Origin: an uncultured Saprospiraceae bacterium
GTDB taxonomy: Bacteria > Bacteroidota > Bacteroidia > Chitinophagales > Saprospiraceae
DNA length: 33,251 nt
NCBI GenBank assembly: GCA_937921555.1
Contig: CAKZUV010000012.1
Coordinates: 1-33,251, forward strand
Direction of reading: 5' to 3'
A model generated the notes under the pieces. That model did no database searches. It was not told the DNA's origin and worked only from the letters and a program-made list of their open reading frames with translations. This document shows, one piece after another, positions 1 to 9,200 of this stretch. How positions within the stretch are numbered: position 1 is the stretch's first letter; each line of letters begins with the position of its first letter. The translations under genes were made by a program, and so were the position numbers.

Positions 1-36
1 ATTCCACTTTTTCCGGTTTACCTTAAAAAGTCGTAT

Positions 37-51
37 CTATGTAGTACATAG
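37..51. other. Short palindrome upstream of hflX
   Basis: CTATGTA and TACATAG form perfect 7-bp arms around a single G, 45 bp before the hflX start. It could be an operator or a small hairpin in the leader. No convincing -7 TAnnTTTG element accompanies it, so its role is open. Confidence 0.3.
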
Positions 52-96
52 TATCGGTAATTCTATTTTTCAAAACAAAACGAATACAATCAATTT

Positions 97-1308
97 ATGG
101 CAGAATGGAATCTCGGTGAGAAAGACAGAAAAGGGCTAAAAAAAGAAGGAGAATCCGCCATCCTGGTGGGTATCATCCGCGAAGGACAGTCCGAAGCACT
201 GGTCAAAGAATATCTGGCCGAACTGGAATTTCTGGCGATGACCGCCGGAGCGACCACCAAAAAAGTTTTCACCCAAAAACTCAAACAACCGCACCCCAAA
301 ACCTTTATCGGCAGCGGTAAATTACAGGAGGTACACGAGTACATCGAAAACCACGAAGACATCAATCTCGTCATCTTTGACGACGACCTGACCGGTAAGC
401 AAACGGGTATTCTCGAAGAAGAACTTAAAGTGAAAATCGTGGATCGTTCCAGCCTCATCCTCGACATCTTCGCCAATCGTGCCCAGACCGCACAGGCCAA
501 AACACAAGTCGAACTCGCACAAATGCAATACATGCTGCCCCGTCTGCGAGGACTCTGGACGCACCTCGAAAGACAACGCGGGGGTATCGGTATGCGCGGT
601 CCGGGGGAAAAAGAAATCGAAACGGATCGCCGGATCGTCCGGGATCAGATCTCTTTGCTAAAAAAGAAACTGGAAAAAATAGACAAACAAAACTGGACCC
701 GCCGTAAAAACCGGGATCAGATGATTCGCGTCGCCCTGGTCGGTTATACCAACGCAGGAAAGTCTACGCTGATGAATCTCCTCAGTAAGTCAGACGTCTT
801 CGCGGAGGATAAATTATTTGCCACTCTGGACACTACCGTTCGTAAAGTGGTCTTTGGAAGAATGCCTTTTTTATTGTCTGATACGGTTGGTTTTATCCGT
901 AAACTGCCTCACCATTTAGTAGAGAGTTTTAAATCTACGCTGGATGAGGTCAAGGAAAGTGATCTGTTGATTCACGTGGTAGATATTTCGCATCCACAGT
1001 TTGAGGATCACCTACGCACGGTCAATGCAACGCTGACAGACCTGGAGTCGTACGACAAACCAACGTTGATTGTTTTTAATAAAATTGATCAATACCGGGA
1101 ACGATACTTTGACGAATATCTCGAAACGGAAACACAGGAAGACTTACTGGGAGAACTGAAGCAGCGCCTGAAAAATACTTTTGAATACGATAATATTTTT
1201 GTCTCTGCTATCACCAAAGAAAATATTCCGGAACTCCGGGCAGAAATGGAAAAACGAATCCGTGCATTGTATGAAAAACGGTACCCGTATCAGGTGAAGC
1301 ATTGGTAG
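97..1308 (+). CDS. hflX: GTPase HflX
   Basis: A 403-residue HflX-type GTPase, close to the usual family length of about 400-430. The family binds the 50S subunit and splits stalled or hibernating 70S ribosomes in the cytoplasm. Residues 1-200 form the HflX N-terminal domain and helical linker, with the family signature GGIGMRGPGEKEIETDRR near 188-205. The G domain follows: G1 GYTNAGKST (216-224), G3 DTVG (262-265) within DTVGFIRKLPHHLVESFKST, and G4 NKID (328-331). The ATG at 97 is the natural start. The gene ends 6 bp before a 17-bp tandem repeat, and no hairpin terminator is evident between them. No hfq or miaA neighbour is present, so it appears monocistronic here. Confidence 0.96.
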   Translation: MAEWNLGEKDRKGLKKEGESAILVGIIREGQSEALVKEYLAELEFLAMTAGATTKKVFTQKLKQPHPKTFIGSGKLQEVHEYIENHEDINLVIFDDDLTGKQTGILEEELKVKIVDRSSLILDIFANRAQTAQAKTQVELAQMQYMLPRLRGLWTHLERQRGGIGMRGPGEKEIETDRRIVRDQISLLKKKLEKIDKQNWTRRKNRDQMIRVALVGYTNAGKSTLMNLLSKSDVFAEDKLFATLDTTVRKVVFGRMPFLLSDTVGFIRKLPHHLVESFKSTLDEVKESDLLIHVVDISHPQFEDHLRTVNATLTDLESYDKPTLIVFNKIDQYRERYFDEYLETETQEDLLGELKQRLKNTFEYDNIFVSAITKENIPELRAEMEKRIRALYEKRYPYQVKHW

Positions 1309-1314
1309 GGTTAT

Positions 1315-1460
1315 TTGTTGAAACGCTGCGCTTGTTGAAACGCTTTGCTTGTTGAAACGCTGCGCTTGTTGAAACGCTTTGCTTGTTGAAACGCTGCGCT
1401 TGTTGAAACGCTGCGCTTGTTGAAGCGCTGCGCTTGTTGAAGCGCTGCGCTTGTTGAGGC
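1315..1460. repeat. 17-bp tandem repeat after hflX
   Basis: Eight uninterrupted 17-bp units (1315-1331 through 1434-1450) plus a partial ninth. The consensus is TTGTTGAAACGCTGCGC, with TTTGC replacing TGCGC in units 2 and 4 and AAGCG replacing AAACG in units 7 and 8. Because 17 is not a multiple of 3, the array reads open in several minus frames and yields spurious ORFs. The same unit with one change occurs at 12008-12024, and shorter relatives lie at 18131-18153. The remaining gap (1461-1604) shows no gene. Confidence 0.9.
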
Positions 1461-1604
1461 GTTGAAGCACCGTGCTCGTAAGAGGCAAGGTAAAAAATCA
1501 CGGAAACTCCTCTCCGGGGCCGGGGATAAAATCTTTAAAAGTAATATTCAAATAGTCTGAACTTTTCAATTATTTTACCGTACTTAATTTCTAAGTTTTA
1601 GTTT

Positions 1605-2705
1605 ATGAACCCTATACTCACTAAGTACGCCAATCTACTGGTCAATTATTGTCTGGAGATTCAACCGGGCGACCAATTTTACCTCAAAAGCACAACGCTT
1701 GCCGAACCGCTTGTACGCGAAGTGTACCGGGCGGCTACCAGGGCCGGTGCCAGCGTAGAAGTCGATCTGGCCTTTCGCGGGCGGGACCGGATTTTTATGG
1801 AAGAGGCCAAAGGAGATCAGCTAAAATATATTTCGCCTACGTATAAAAAGGCGATGGAAGAATTTAACGCCTACCTTTATATTCGTGCGCCCTTCAATCT
1901 GAAAGAAGGAGGAGAGGCAGATCCGGAAAAAGTAAAAATCGTCAAAGCTGCCAGTGCAGCCACTACTAAAACCTATTTTGCCCGCACCGCTACCCGGGAT
2001 TTACGCCGGAGTCTTTGCCAGTATCCAACCATTGCCTCCGCCCAGAATGCGGGGATGTCCCTCGAAGCTTACGAGCGATTTGTTTTTAACGCCTGTAAAC
2101 TGAACAGCCCCGACCCGATTGCGGCCTGGCTGGAAGTACGCGAATTTCAAAAACAGATTGTCGAAGTACTCAACAAAGCGGAAAAAATCCGCTATAAAGG
2201 AGAAGGTATTGATATTGAATTTTCTACCAAAGGACGTACCTGGATCAATTCGGACGGACAAACCAATATGCCTTCCGGCGAAGTATACACTTCACCCGTA
2301 GAAGATTCGGTCAACGGAGTGGTTAACTTTTCTTATCCAGCTGTGTATATGGGACGGGAGGTAGAAAATGTGACCTTGTGGGTAAAAGATGGTCTTATAA
2401 ATAAATGGGAGGCAGACCGGGGGCAGGATTTTCTGGATCAGATATTTTCCATGGAAGGAACCCGCAGATTTGGGGAGGCCGCCATCGGAACTAATTACGA
2501 TATTAACCGTTTTACCAAAAATATTCTCTTCGATGAGAAAATTGGCGGGACCGTTCACATGGCGATCGGCCAGTCTTATTTACAGGCCGGTGGCAAAAAT
2601 CAGTCAGCAATTCACTGGGATATGATCGGAAACATGAAAAATGGGGGAGAAATCTTTGCGAATGACGAAAAGATTTATGATAGTGGCAAATTTTTGTTTG
2701 TATAA
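1605..2705 (+). CDS. M29-family aminopeptidase
   Basis: A 366-residue metallo-aminopeptidase of family M29 (AmpS/PepS/aminopeptidase T type), a soluble dimeric enzyme that removes N-terminal residues from peptides using two metal ions. The ligand set expected from aminopeptidase T is visible in order: E226 (MPSGEVYTSPVEDSVNG), E291 (GTRRFGEAAIGTN), H318 (GTVHMAIG), Y325 (QSYLQAGG), H337 and D339 (IHWDMI). There is no signal peptide or membrane segment, so it should be cytoplasmic and serve peptide turnover. Length is slightly below the more common ~400 residues, the shortening being in the N-terminal half. The ATG at 1605 fits the family start. It stands alone between the repeat array and a short gap before the next gene. 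Confidence 0.93.
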   Translation: MNPILTKYANLLVNYCLEIQPGDQFYLKSTTLAEPLVREVYRAATRAGASVEVDLAFRGRDRIFMEEAKGDQLKYISPTYKKAMEEFNAYLYIRAPFNLKEGGEADPEKVKIVKAASAATTKTYFARTATRDLRRSLCQYPTIASAQNAGMSLEAYERFVFNACKLNSPDPIAAWLEVREFQKQIVEVLNKAEKIRYKGEGIDIEFSTKGRTWINSDGQTNMPSGEVYTSPVEDSVNGVVNFSYPAVYMGREVENVTLWVKDGLINKWEADRGQDFLDQIFSMEGTRRFGEAAIGTNYDINRFTKNILFDEKIGGTVHMAIGQSYLQAGGKNQSAIHWDMIGNMKNGGEIFANDEKIYDSGKFLFV

Positions 2706-2801
2706 TGCCTATTTTTGTTGAAAAATACCCAATATATTGGCTATAAGCTTGGAAAGTATTACAAGCTTTGGTAATTTACTCTTTATTTATTTCACCTCTA
2801 A

Positions 2802-3542
2802 TTGAAAACCGTGGACAGAAACATTGCATTCTTAGAATTAAAGTACGGAAACATATACGGTGGTTATCCCAATTACTACGCGATCAGTGAAGCATCGCTC
2901 TTAGTGTTTGAACTGGATTCAAACAAAATTTTCCTGGAGACATTCGCCAATAATGCGGATGTCAACATCATTCACGTCTCTTCCGAAGTCAATGAACTCG
3001 GAAATACAATCGGTAAAAAGCGCGAAGTCATCAACATGAAGACAGGCCGCCAGACGGAATACAACGAAGAATTCCGGATGGACGAGCAGGCACTCGATAA
3101 CGCTTTTTACAAATTGCGGCCTTCGCGTCGTTTCGTGAAAGGATTTTTCATGAAAAATCTCCGCAAGTATAATGTACGGGATATCATTACCTTTGATGGT
3201 CGCCGGGATATCTTCCTGGTAGAAAAATCTCAGGTAGAATTCCGTTACCAGCGGATTCATGACGTTCAGAAAGAAATTACCGAAGAGACCAACTATCTGT
3301 TTTCCCTGAATAAGTTAGCCAAGGTGATTAATTTCCAACAGGATATGTCTTTCCTGCGGTCCAATAATTTACAATATCGCCTCCACCCCATCGCAGCCCG
3401 GCAAATTTATCCTGGTTCTGCTGCTTTTGATGCGGCACGTCTGCTGATGGTTCACAATGAATTCAAAGAACACAAAGATGACTTTTTATTAAAAGCAGCT
3501 TTGTTAGTAAATAAAATCGAAATGGCCAATAACAACAAATAA
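2802..3542 (+). CDS. Uncharacterised protein, possible RNase H-like fold
   Basis: A 246-residue soluble protein that I do not recognise with confidence. Its first 150 residues alternate strand-like and helix-like stretches: an opening NIAFLELKYGN, then LLVFELDSNKIFLETF, then DIITFDGRRDIFLVEKSQ near 125-142. That pattern resembles an RNase H/DnaQ exonuclease-type fold, but the usual DxE first motif is not present (ELK instead), so catalysis is doubtful. The C-terminal third is helical. No signal peptide or membrane segment. The start is TTG at 2802; GTG at 2811 is an alternative and no in-frame ATG lies close by. Two weak hairpins (2710-2727 and 2745-2768) sit in the leader. A strong terminator follows at once, so it is probably a single-gene unit. 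Confidence 0.75.
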   Translation: MKTVDRNIAFLELKYGNIYGGYPNYYAISEASLLVFELDSNKIFLETFANNADVNIIHVSSEVNELGNTIGKKREVINMKTGRQTEYNEEFRMDEQALDNAFYKLRPSRRFVKGFFMKNLRKYNVRDIITFDGRRDIFLVEKSQVEFRYQRIHDVQKEITEETNYLFSLNKLAKVINFQQDMSFLRSNNLQYRLHPIAARQIYPGSAAFDAARLLMVHNEFKEHKDDFLLKAALLVNKIEMANNNK

Positions 3543-3560
3543 ATTGTTCGTGTCATCCAC

Positions 3561-3597
3561 AAAAAGCCAACTCACTTTATTGCTGAGTTGGCTTTTT
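3561..3597 (+). terminator. Rho-independent terminator
   Basis: Perfect 14-bp stem (AAAAAGCCAACTCA with TGAGTTGGCTTTTT), 9-nt loop and a T-run, 18 bp after the stop of the preceding gene. A-rich left and T-rich right flanks make it usable in both directions. Confidence 0.93.
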
Positions 3598-3693
3598 TTA
3601 TGGAAAAAAGACATATTATATTCGAACTCAAAGAATTAATGATGATCTTGTGGTTTCTTTAACCCTGCTGCTACCGAAGCACGACTTTGTACT

Positions 3694-5118
3694 ATGAATT
3701 ATCAACTGACATCGCGTGGATTAAAAATAATGGGATACCTTTTCTGGGTGGTATTATTGTTTTTTTCCGTGGTATTTTACGAAGAGCGGGCAATTTTTGT
3801 AGATGGTGCTTTTCAGCTTTTTGAAGTACTCAATTATGGAAATTTTCAAATCTACGCAGCCCGGTTTACGAGTGTACTGACGCAGGCATTTCCTCTATTA
3901 TTTTCAAAATTGGGTCTCCCGCTTCAGTGGTCGCTCCTCTCCTACTCCGTTGGTTTTATCCTGTTGTATGGATTTATCTATCACCTGATCGTCCGCTATC
4001 TGAAAAACGATCTGCTGGGCTGGGCGATGATTTTCTTTTTCTCGTTATTGGTTTTTGAAAGTTTTTATTATCCGGTGGCAGAGCTAAAACTCGGAGTTGC
4101 TTTTACGCTTTTGTTTTTTGCCATTTTATTAAAATATCCACGTCCTCCGTTACGCGTAATTTTACTGTTGCTGCTGTTAACCATTCCGATTTGTTTTACG
4201 CACCGGCTGGTTTTTGCTTTCTATCTTTTTCTGGGAATCTTCTTTTTACTGAGCAACGGGGCACTCCGTAACAAATCTATTTTGGGTTTACTCGTTTTCG
4301 CATTTGGGGTGATTGCTATACAATCCAAATATTTTACCAACTGGTACGACCGGGGCAAGCAGGTAGAATTCTGGGACAATTACGAAAAATATTATCCTAA
4401 CTTTCACCAGATCCCTTCTCATCAGACGTTCTTCGAAGAATGTATTCACCACTATTATTTTTTCCCGGTCCTGCTGATCGCTGCGGCACTTGGCTACCTT
4501 TTTCATATTTTTAAAAAACACGAAAAAATTGCTTTTCCGTTTTTAAAGTTAGGATTGATCCTCGGATTCAGTCTCAGCTATATCATCATTATTCATTTGT
4601 CCGCACCGACTACTTTTTATCGTTTTTACCACGAAACCAATTATCTTCCACTCAGTCTCGTCGTCACCATTCCTTTTTTATTTGACTTTATTCCCGCTTA
4701 CAGGAAACGGAAATCACTTGTTTTTATTTTTGGAATTATTTTGCTCATTCGACTGAATACTATTTACAACAATCATAAAGTTTATACCAAGCGTCTCGCC
4801 TGGATGGAAGAAAAAATGGAAGCCGGTCGTCAACTCGGTCATCATAAAATCATTATTCCCGCCAACGCAGCTCCTTTTAAAAAACACACCATGGACTGGG
4901 CCGTCTCCTACGAATCATTGCTGCTTTCCACTTCCCGCCGACCCAATCAGCCCGCCACGATCCTCCTCACGCCCAGGGACGAACACCAACACGAATGCGT
5001 ACTCGAAAGAACCAATTGCTACATGACTACTTTTGGGACCCATTTTTCGGACGTCTTTTTTGAATCCGGAGCGCTCTCCCTGCCAGATAAAAAGTATATT
5101 TATTTACCGGAGGAGTAA
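3694..5118 (+). CDS. Polytopic inner-membrane protein (GT-C-like topology)
   Basis: A 474-residue protein with roughly ten hydrophobic segments between residues 12 and 354 (clear ones near 12-28, 78-100, 108-125, 132-147, 153-187, 196-209, 255-272, 283-301, 316-332 and 341-354). A ~120-residue soluble C-terminal domain follows. The first loop carries an acidic motif (EERAIFVDGAFQ, D37) just after the first helix, as in GT-C glycosyltransferases of the mannosyltransferase/PMT type. That resemblance is topological only and I cannot assign a family or substrate. The soluble tail (about 360-474) has no recognisable motif. It has its own gap on both sides, so is probably monocistronic. ATG at 3694 is preceded by CGACTTTG, an imperfect -7 element. 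Confidence 0.85.
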   Translation: MNYQLTSRGLKIMGYLFWVVLLFFSVVFYEERAIFVDGAFQLFEVLNYGNFQIYAARFTSVLTQAFPLLFSKLGLPLQWSLLSYSVGFILLYGFIYHLIVRYLKNDLLGWAMIFFFSLLVFESFYYPVAELKLGVAFTLLFFAILLKYPRPPLRVILLLLLLTIPICFTHRLVFAFYLFLGIFFLLSNGALRNKSILGLLVFAFGVIAIQSKYFTNWYDRGKQVEFWDNYEKYYPNFHQIPSHQTFFEECIHHYYFFPVLLIAAALGYLFHIFKKHEKIAFPFLKLGLILGFSLSYIIIIHLSAPTTFYRFYHETNYLPLSLVVTIPFLFDFIPAYRKRKSLVFIFGIILLIRLNTIYNNHKVYTKRLAWMEEKMEAGRQLGHHKIIIPANAAPFKKHTMDWAVSYESLLLSTSRRPNQPATILLTPRDEHQHECVLERTNCYMTTFGTHFSDVFFESGALSLPDKKYIYLPEE

Positions 5119-5295
5119 TTTTATCATCCGGGACACACTGTCATTCGTCGCATATTTTAAATCATTCGTCAGAAATAATAGCTGATTTCCTTAACTATTC
5201 CTTACCTTAGGATTTAGAAAACCAATAGCAAGGTTTCGCTAAAGTCTAGCTTAAATTCTCAACGCTTACATTTCTGAAATCAAAACAACCAACGA

Positions 5296-6177
5296 ATGAG
5301 TTTACTTAAAATCAGCAACTTACAAAAAACCTATCCTAATGGAACCCACGCCCTCAACGATGTCACGCTAGAAATCGGCAATGGTATGTTTGGTCTGCTG
5401 GGACCCAACGGTGCGGGAAAATCTTCGTTGATGCGTACCCTCGCTACGCTGCAGGAAGCGGACTCCGGCAGTGCTTTTCTGGATGATATTAATATTTTGG
5501 AAGATCCAAAAAGTGTTCGAAAAGTACTCGGTTATCTGCCACAGGAATTTGGCGTATATCCCCGGATTACTGCATTTCAGTTACTGGATCATTTGGCGAC
5601 TTTGAAAGGGGTGACCAATGGCAGGGAGCGAAAAGAACTAGTAGAATATCTACTGGAAAAAGTAAATCTTTTTAACGAACGAAATAAAAACGTAAAAGGA
5701 TTTTCCGGGGGAATGAAACAACGAATCGGGATTGCACAGGCACTCATCAAAAGTCCAAAGCTGATTATCGTAGACGAACCTACCGCCGGACTGGATCCCG
5801 GCGAACGCAACCGGTTTCACAACTTACTGGCAGAAGTTGGTGAAGAGGTAATCATCATTTTATCAACGCATATTGTAGAAGATGTAAAAGAATTATGTAC
5901 CGATATGGCGATTATGAATTTAGGCGAAATCGTTTATAAGGGCAGTCCCGCTAATGCACTCACTGAACTGCATGGAAAAATCTGGCGGAAGACAATTCAA
6001 CGTAGTGAAAAAGAAACTTACAAACAAAACTATCGGGTTATTTCAGACAAAATGGTCGCTGGCCTTCCTCAACTTCATATACTCAGCGATACAGATCCCG
6101 GAAATGGATTTATACAAGTTGAACCGGGACTGGAAGATGTATTTTTTACAAAAATTAATGCCGCTGTCCCTGCGTAA
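5296..6177 (+). CDS. ABC transporter ATP-binding protein
   Basis: A 293-residue ABC ATPase of the CcmA/ABC-2 exporter class. Walker A GPNGAGKSS spans 36-44, the Q-loop glutamine lies in LPQEFG, the signature FSGGMKQR is at 136-143, Walker B LIIVDEP at 156-162, and the H-loop histidine is H192. About 80 residues follow the nucleotide-binding domain, usual for this group. All catalytic motifs are intact. It lies 39 bp before the large permease/peptidase gene on the same strand with no terminator between, so the two are very likely one operon and one transporter. The substrate is unknown; in relatives this pairing is only described as export or membrane-protein handling. Confidence 0.95.
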   Translation: MSLLKISNLQKTYPNGTHALNDVTLEIGNGMFGLLGPNGAGKSSLMRTLATLQEADSGSAFLDDINILEDPKSVRKVLGYLPQEFGVYPRITAFQLLDHLATLKGVTNGRERKELVEYLLEKVNLFNERNKNVKGFSGGMKQRIGIAQALIKSPKLIIVDEPTAGLDPGERNRFHNLLAEVGEEVIIILSTHIVEDVKELCTDMAIMNLGEIVYKGSPANALTELHGKIWRKTIQRSEKETYKQNYRVISDKMVAGLPQLHILSDTDPGNGFIQVEPGLEDVFFTKINAAVPA

Positions 6178-6216
6178 ATCTGACCATTTTTTTCATCTTC
6201 TTAAAATCGACCAAGT

Positions 6217-9200
6217 ATGTTTGCCGCCTTTTTCAAAAAAGAACTTTCCCGTGGATTAAAATCTCCCATGCTCTATATTTTTATGTTTATTGTAGGACTG
6301 CTGGTTTTTGGCGCGGTTGTCAGCGACAGCGTCGTCATCGGTGGTACCGTAGGAGACGTCTACAAAAACGCACCGTCCGTGGTTGCGACCTATATCACCA
6401 TTCTAAACGTTTTTGGATTGTTATTTGCGACTGCCTTTTTCAACAATGCAGCCTTGCGTGATTACCGTTTTAATTTTAACGAGATCATGTTTAGTACGCC
6501 CATCAGTAAGGCCGGTTATTATTTTGGCCGATTCTGTGGAGCGTGGGTGCTTTCCACCCTGGTTATGCTGGGTATCTATCTGGCTTTTATCACTGGCGCC
6601 GCCATCGGTCCGGCGGTCGGCTGGATCGGTGCAGACCGTATGGGACCGACTCCCTGGGGAGCATTCATCAGTACTTATTTTATTTTTGTGGTTCCAAATA
6701 TGTTTCTTGCCGGAACGATCATCTTTGCGTTGGCTACCCGCTTCAAAAGTACCATTGTCTCTTTTCTTGGAACGCTGATCATCATCATTGCGTATATCGT
6801 CGGACTCAACATGGCCAGCGATTTAGACAGTCAATCCACCGCTGCGATTATTGATATCTTTGGTATTTCCACTTACAATCTGGATACGCAATATTTTACC
6901 CCTTTTGAAAAAAATACAATTAATCCTTCCCTTTCCGGCTACTTACTTACCAACCGAATCTTATGGACCAGCGTTGGATTCATCCTGCTGCTCTTTGGTT
7001 ACTTTACGTATAGTTTTGCTGCCAAAGCAAAAAAAGTCAAGAAACAAAAAGTGGATACCAAAACTGTTACGAATACCAGAAAGTTAGCAACTCCTGCCTT
7101 AACCAAAGCACAAGACGCACCAGGTAACTGGGATAGTTTTAAAACTTTTTTTAAAATAAATTTTCTCTCAATTTTAAAGAGCAATGTCTTTATCATCTTA
7201 CTTTTATTTTCAATTATTCTATTAATCTCTAACCTTTGGAATGGCTTTGATTTTTACGGATTACAATCCTATCCGGTCACTTATAAAATGCTGGATGAAA
7301 TCAATGGCATTGCCACTTTATTCGTTATCATCATTCTCGTATTTTTTAGCGGAGAGTTGGTATGGCGGGACCGCGACAGTCATTTGAATGAGGTCATCGA
7401 CAGTACGCCTCACCATTCCGTCTCGTCGCTTCTGGCCAAAACGATTTCCTTGATTTTTTTAGCCAGCTTACTGCACCTGGCCTTAATGATTATTGGAATT
7501 TTGTATCAGGCATTACTTGGCTACACCAATTTTGAGCTGGGACTTTATCTGACTGATTTTCTGACTGGCAGTTTAATTACCTTTTCGATTTGGGCAGGTA
7601 TTTTAATTTTCATTCAAGTCCTGTTTAATAATAAATATTTGGGCTATTTCGTATCCGTCGTCATGATGTTTATGATTGATTTCATTTTTCTAGCATTAAA
7701 GATCGAAAGCAAGATGTTTGTTATTGGTGCAACGCCCAAAACCATGTACTCCGATATGAATGGGTTCGGTCCCGGCATGAATGGTCATCTTTGGTTTTCT
7801 GGTTACTGGATGCTGCTGGGTGGATTATTAATTTTATTGGCGGGACTTTTCTGGCCGCGCGGTACCAGCAAAAGACTGAAAGAGCGGTGGAAAGCAGGAC
7901 GTAAAAGCCTGGATAAATCCTATTACGGTACACTTGGATTTTTTAGTGTAGCGTGGCTGGCAGTTGCAGGTTTTGTATATTACAATACACAGGTCCTAAA
8001 TACTTATGACAATAGTAAAACATCGGAACAAAAGCAGGTCGATTATGAAAAAACATTTAAAAAATATCAGGACCTGCCAAAGTTAAGCATCACGGATGCC
8101 GTTTATAATATTGACATTTATCCCGAAAACAGAAAAACGGAGGTAGTCGTTGATTTAGGTTTAAAAAATAAAACCAATCAGGTCATTGACTCGCTGCACT
8201 TTACCGTTAATCCCGAATTAAATCACGAACTGGTTATTTCCGAAAGTGAACTGGTATTTACGGGTCCGGAAAAGTCTTATCTAATTTATAAATTAAAAAA
8301 TCCAATTCTACCGGGCGATAGTACGACTTTTTCGGTCAAAGCCAGTTATGCCGCTAAGGGTTTTGAAAATTCCGTTACCAATACCAATGTCATTAAAAAC
8401 GGTACTTTCTTTAACAACATGAGTGTCCTTCCTGCGTTTGGATATGCCGAAGAAAATGAACTGTCAGACAAGAACAAACGCAAAAGTTATGACCTGCCGG
8501 AACGGGCACGAATGCCGGAACTGCAAACCACCTGCAATCATCTTTGCATGAAAAATTATCTTACAAATGGGGCTGCGGACTGGGTGAACGTAGAAACTTT
8601 TATCTCTACTTCCGAAGATCAAATAGCGGTCGCCCCCGGTTCATTGATCAGTGAAAAATCGGAAAATGGCCGGCGTAAATATCACTATCGCAGCGATCAT
8701 ATTGCGCAAAATTTCTACTCCTTTATTTCAGCCGGCTATCAAGTAGCCAAACGTAAGTGGAACGGAATTGACCTGGAAGTTTATTACCACGACAAACACG
8801 AAGTCAACGTAGAACGTATGCTGGATGCCGTCCAGAAATCGCTGGAATATTACACCGAAAATTTTGGTCCTTATTATTATAAGCAAGCACGGATTATTGA
8901 GTTTCCGCGTTACCAAACTTTTGCGCAGGCCTTTCCAGGTACCATGCCTTATTCTGAATCTTTCGGCTTTATCATAAATCTGGAAGACGAAAATGATATC
9001 AACGTTATCGACGCGGTAATCGCACATGAGATGGCACACCAGTACTGGGCACACCAGGTGATCGGTGCCCAGATGCAGGGGTCAACGATGCTGAGCGAAA
9101 GCTTCTCGGAATACTCTTCACTCATGGTCATGAAACAAACCAGTGATGATCTGAAAATGAAGGATTTTCTGAGACACGACCTGAGGCGTTATTTACGTGG

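Noticed and set aside
1315-1460. CRISPR array
   Set aside because: Units are contiguous with no unique spacers and no cas genes are present.
1144-1501. Two minus-strand ORFs of 114 and 96 codons over the hflX end and the repeat array
   Set aside because: They exist because a 17-bp repeat without stops is open in several frames; the protein sequence is a pure echo of the repeat.
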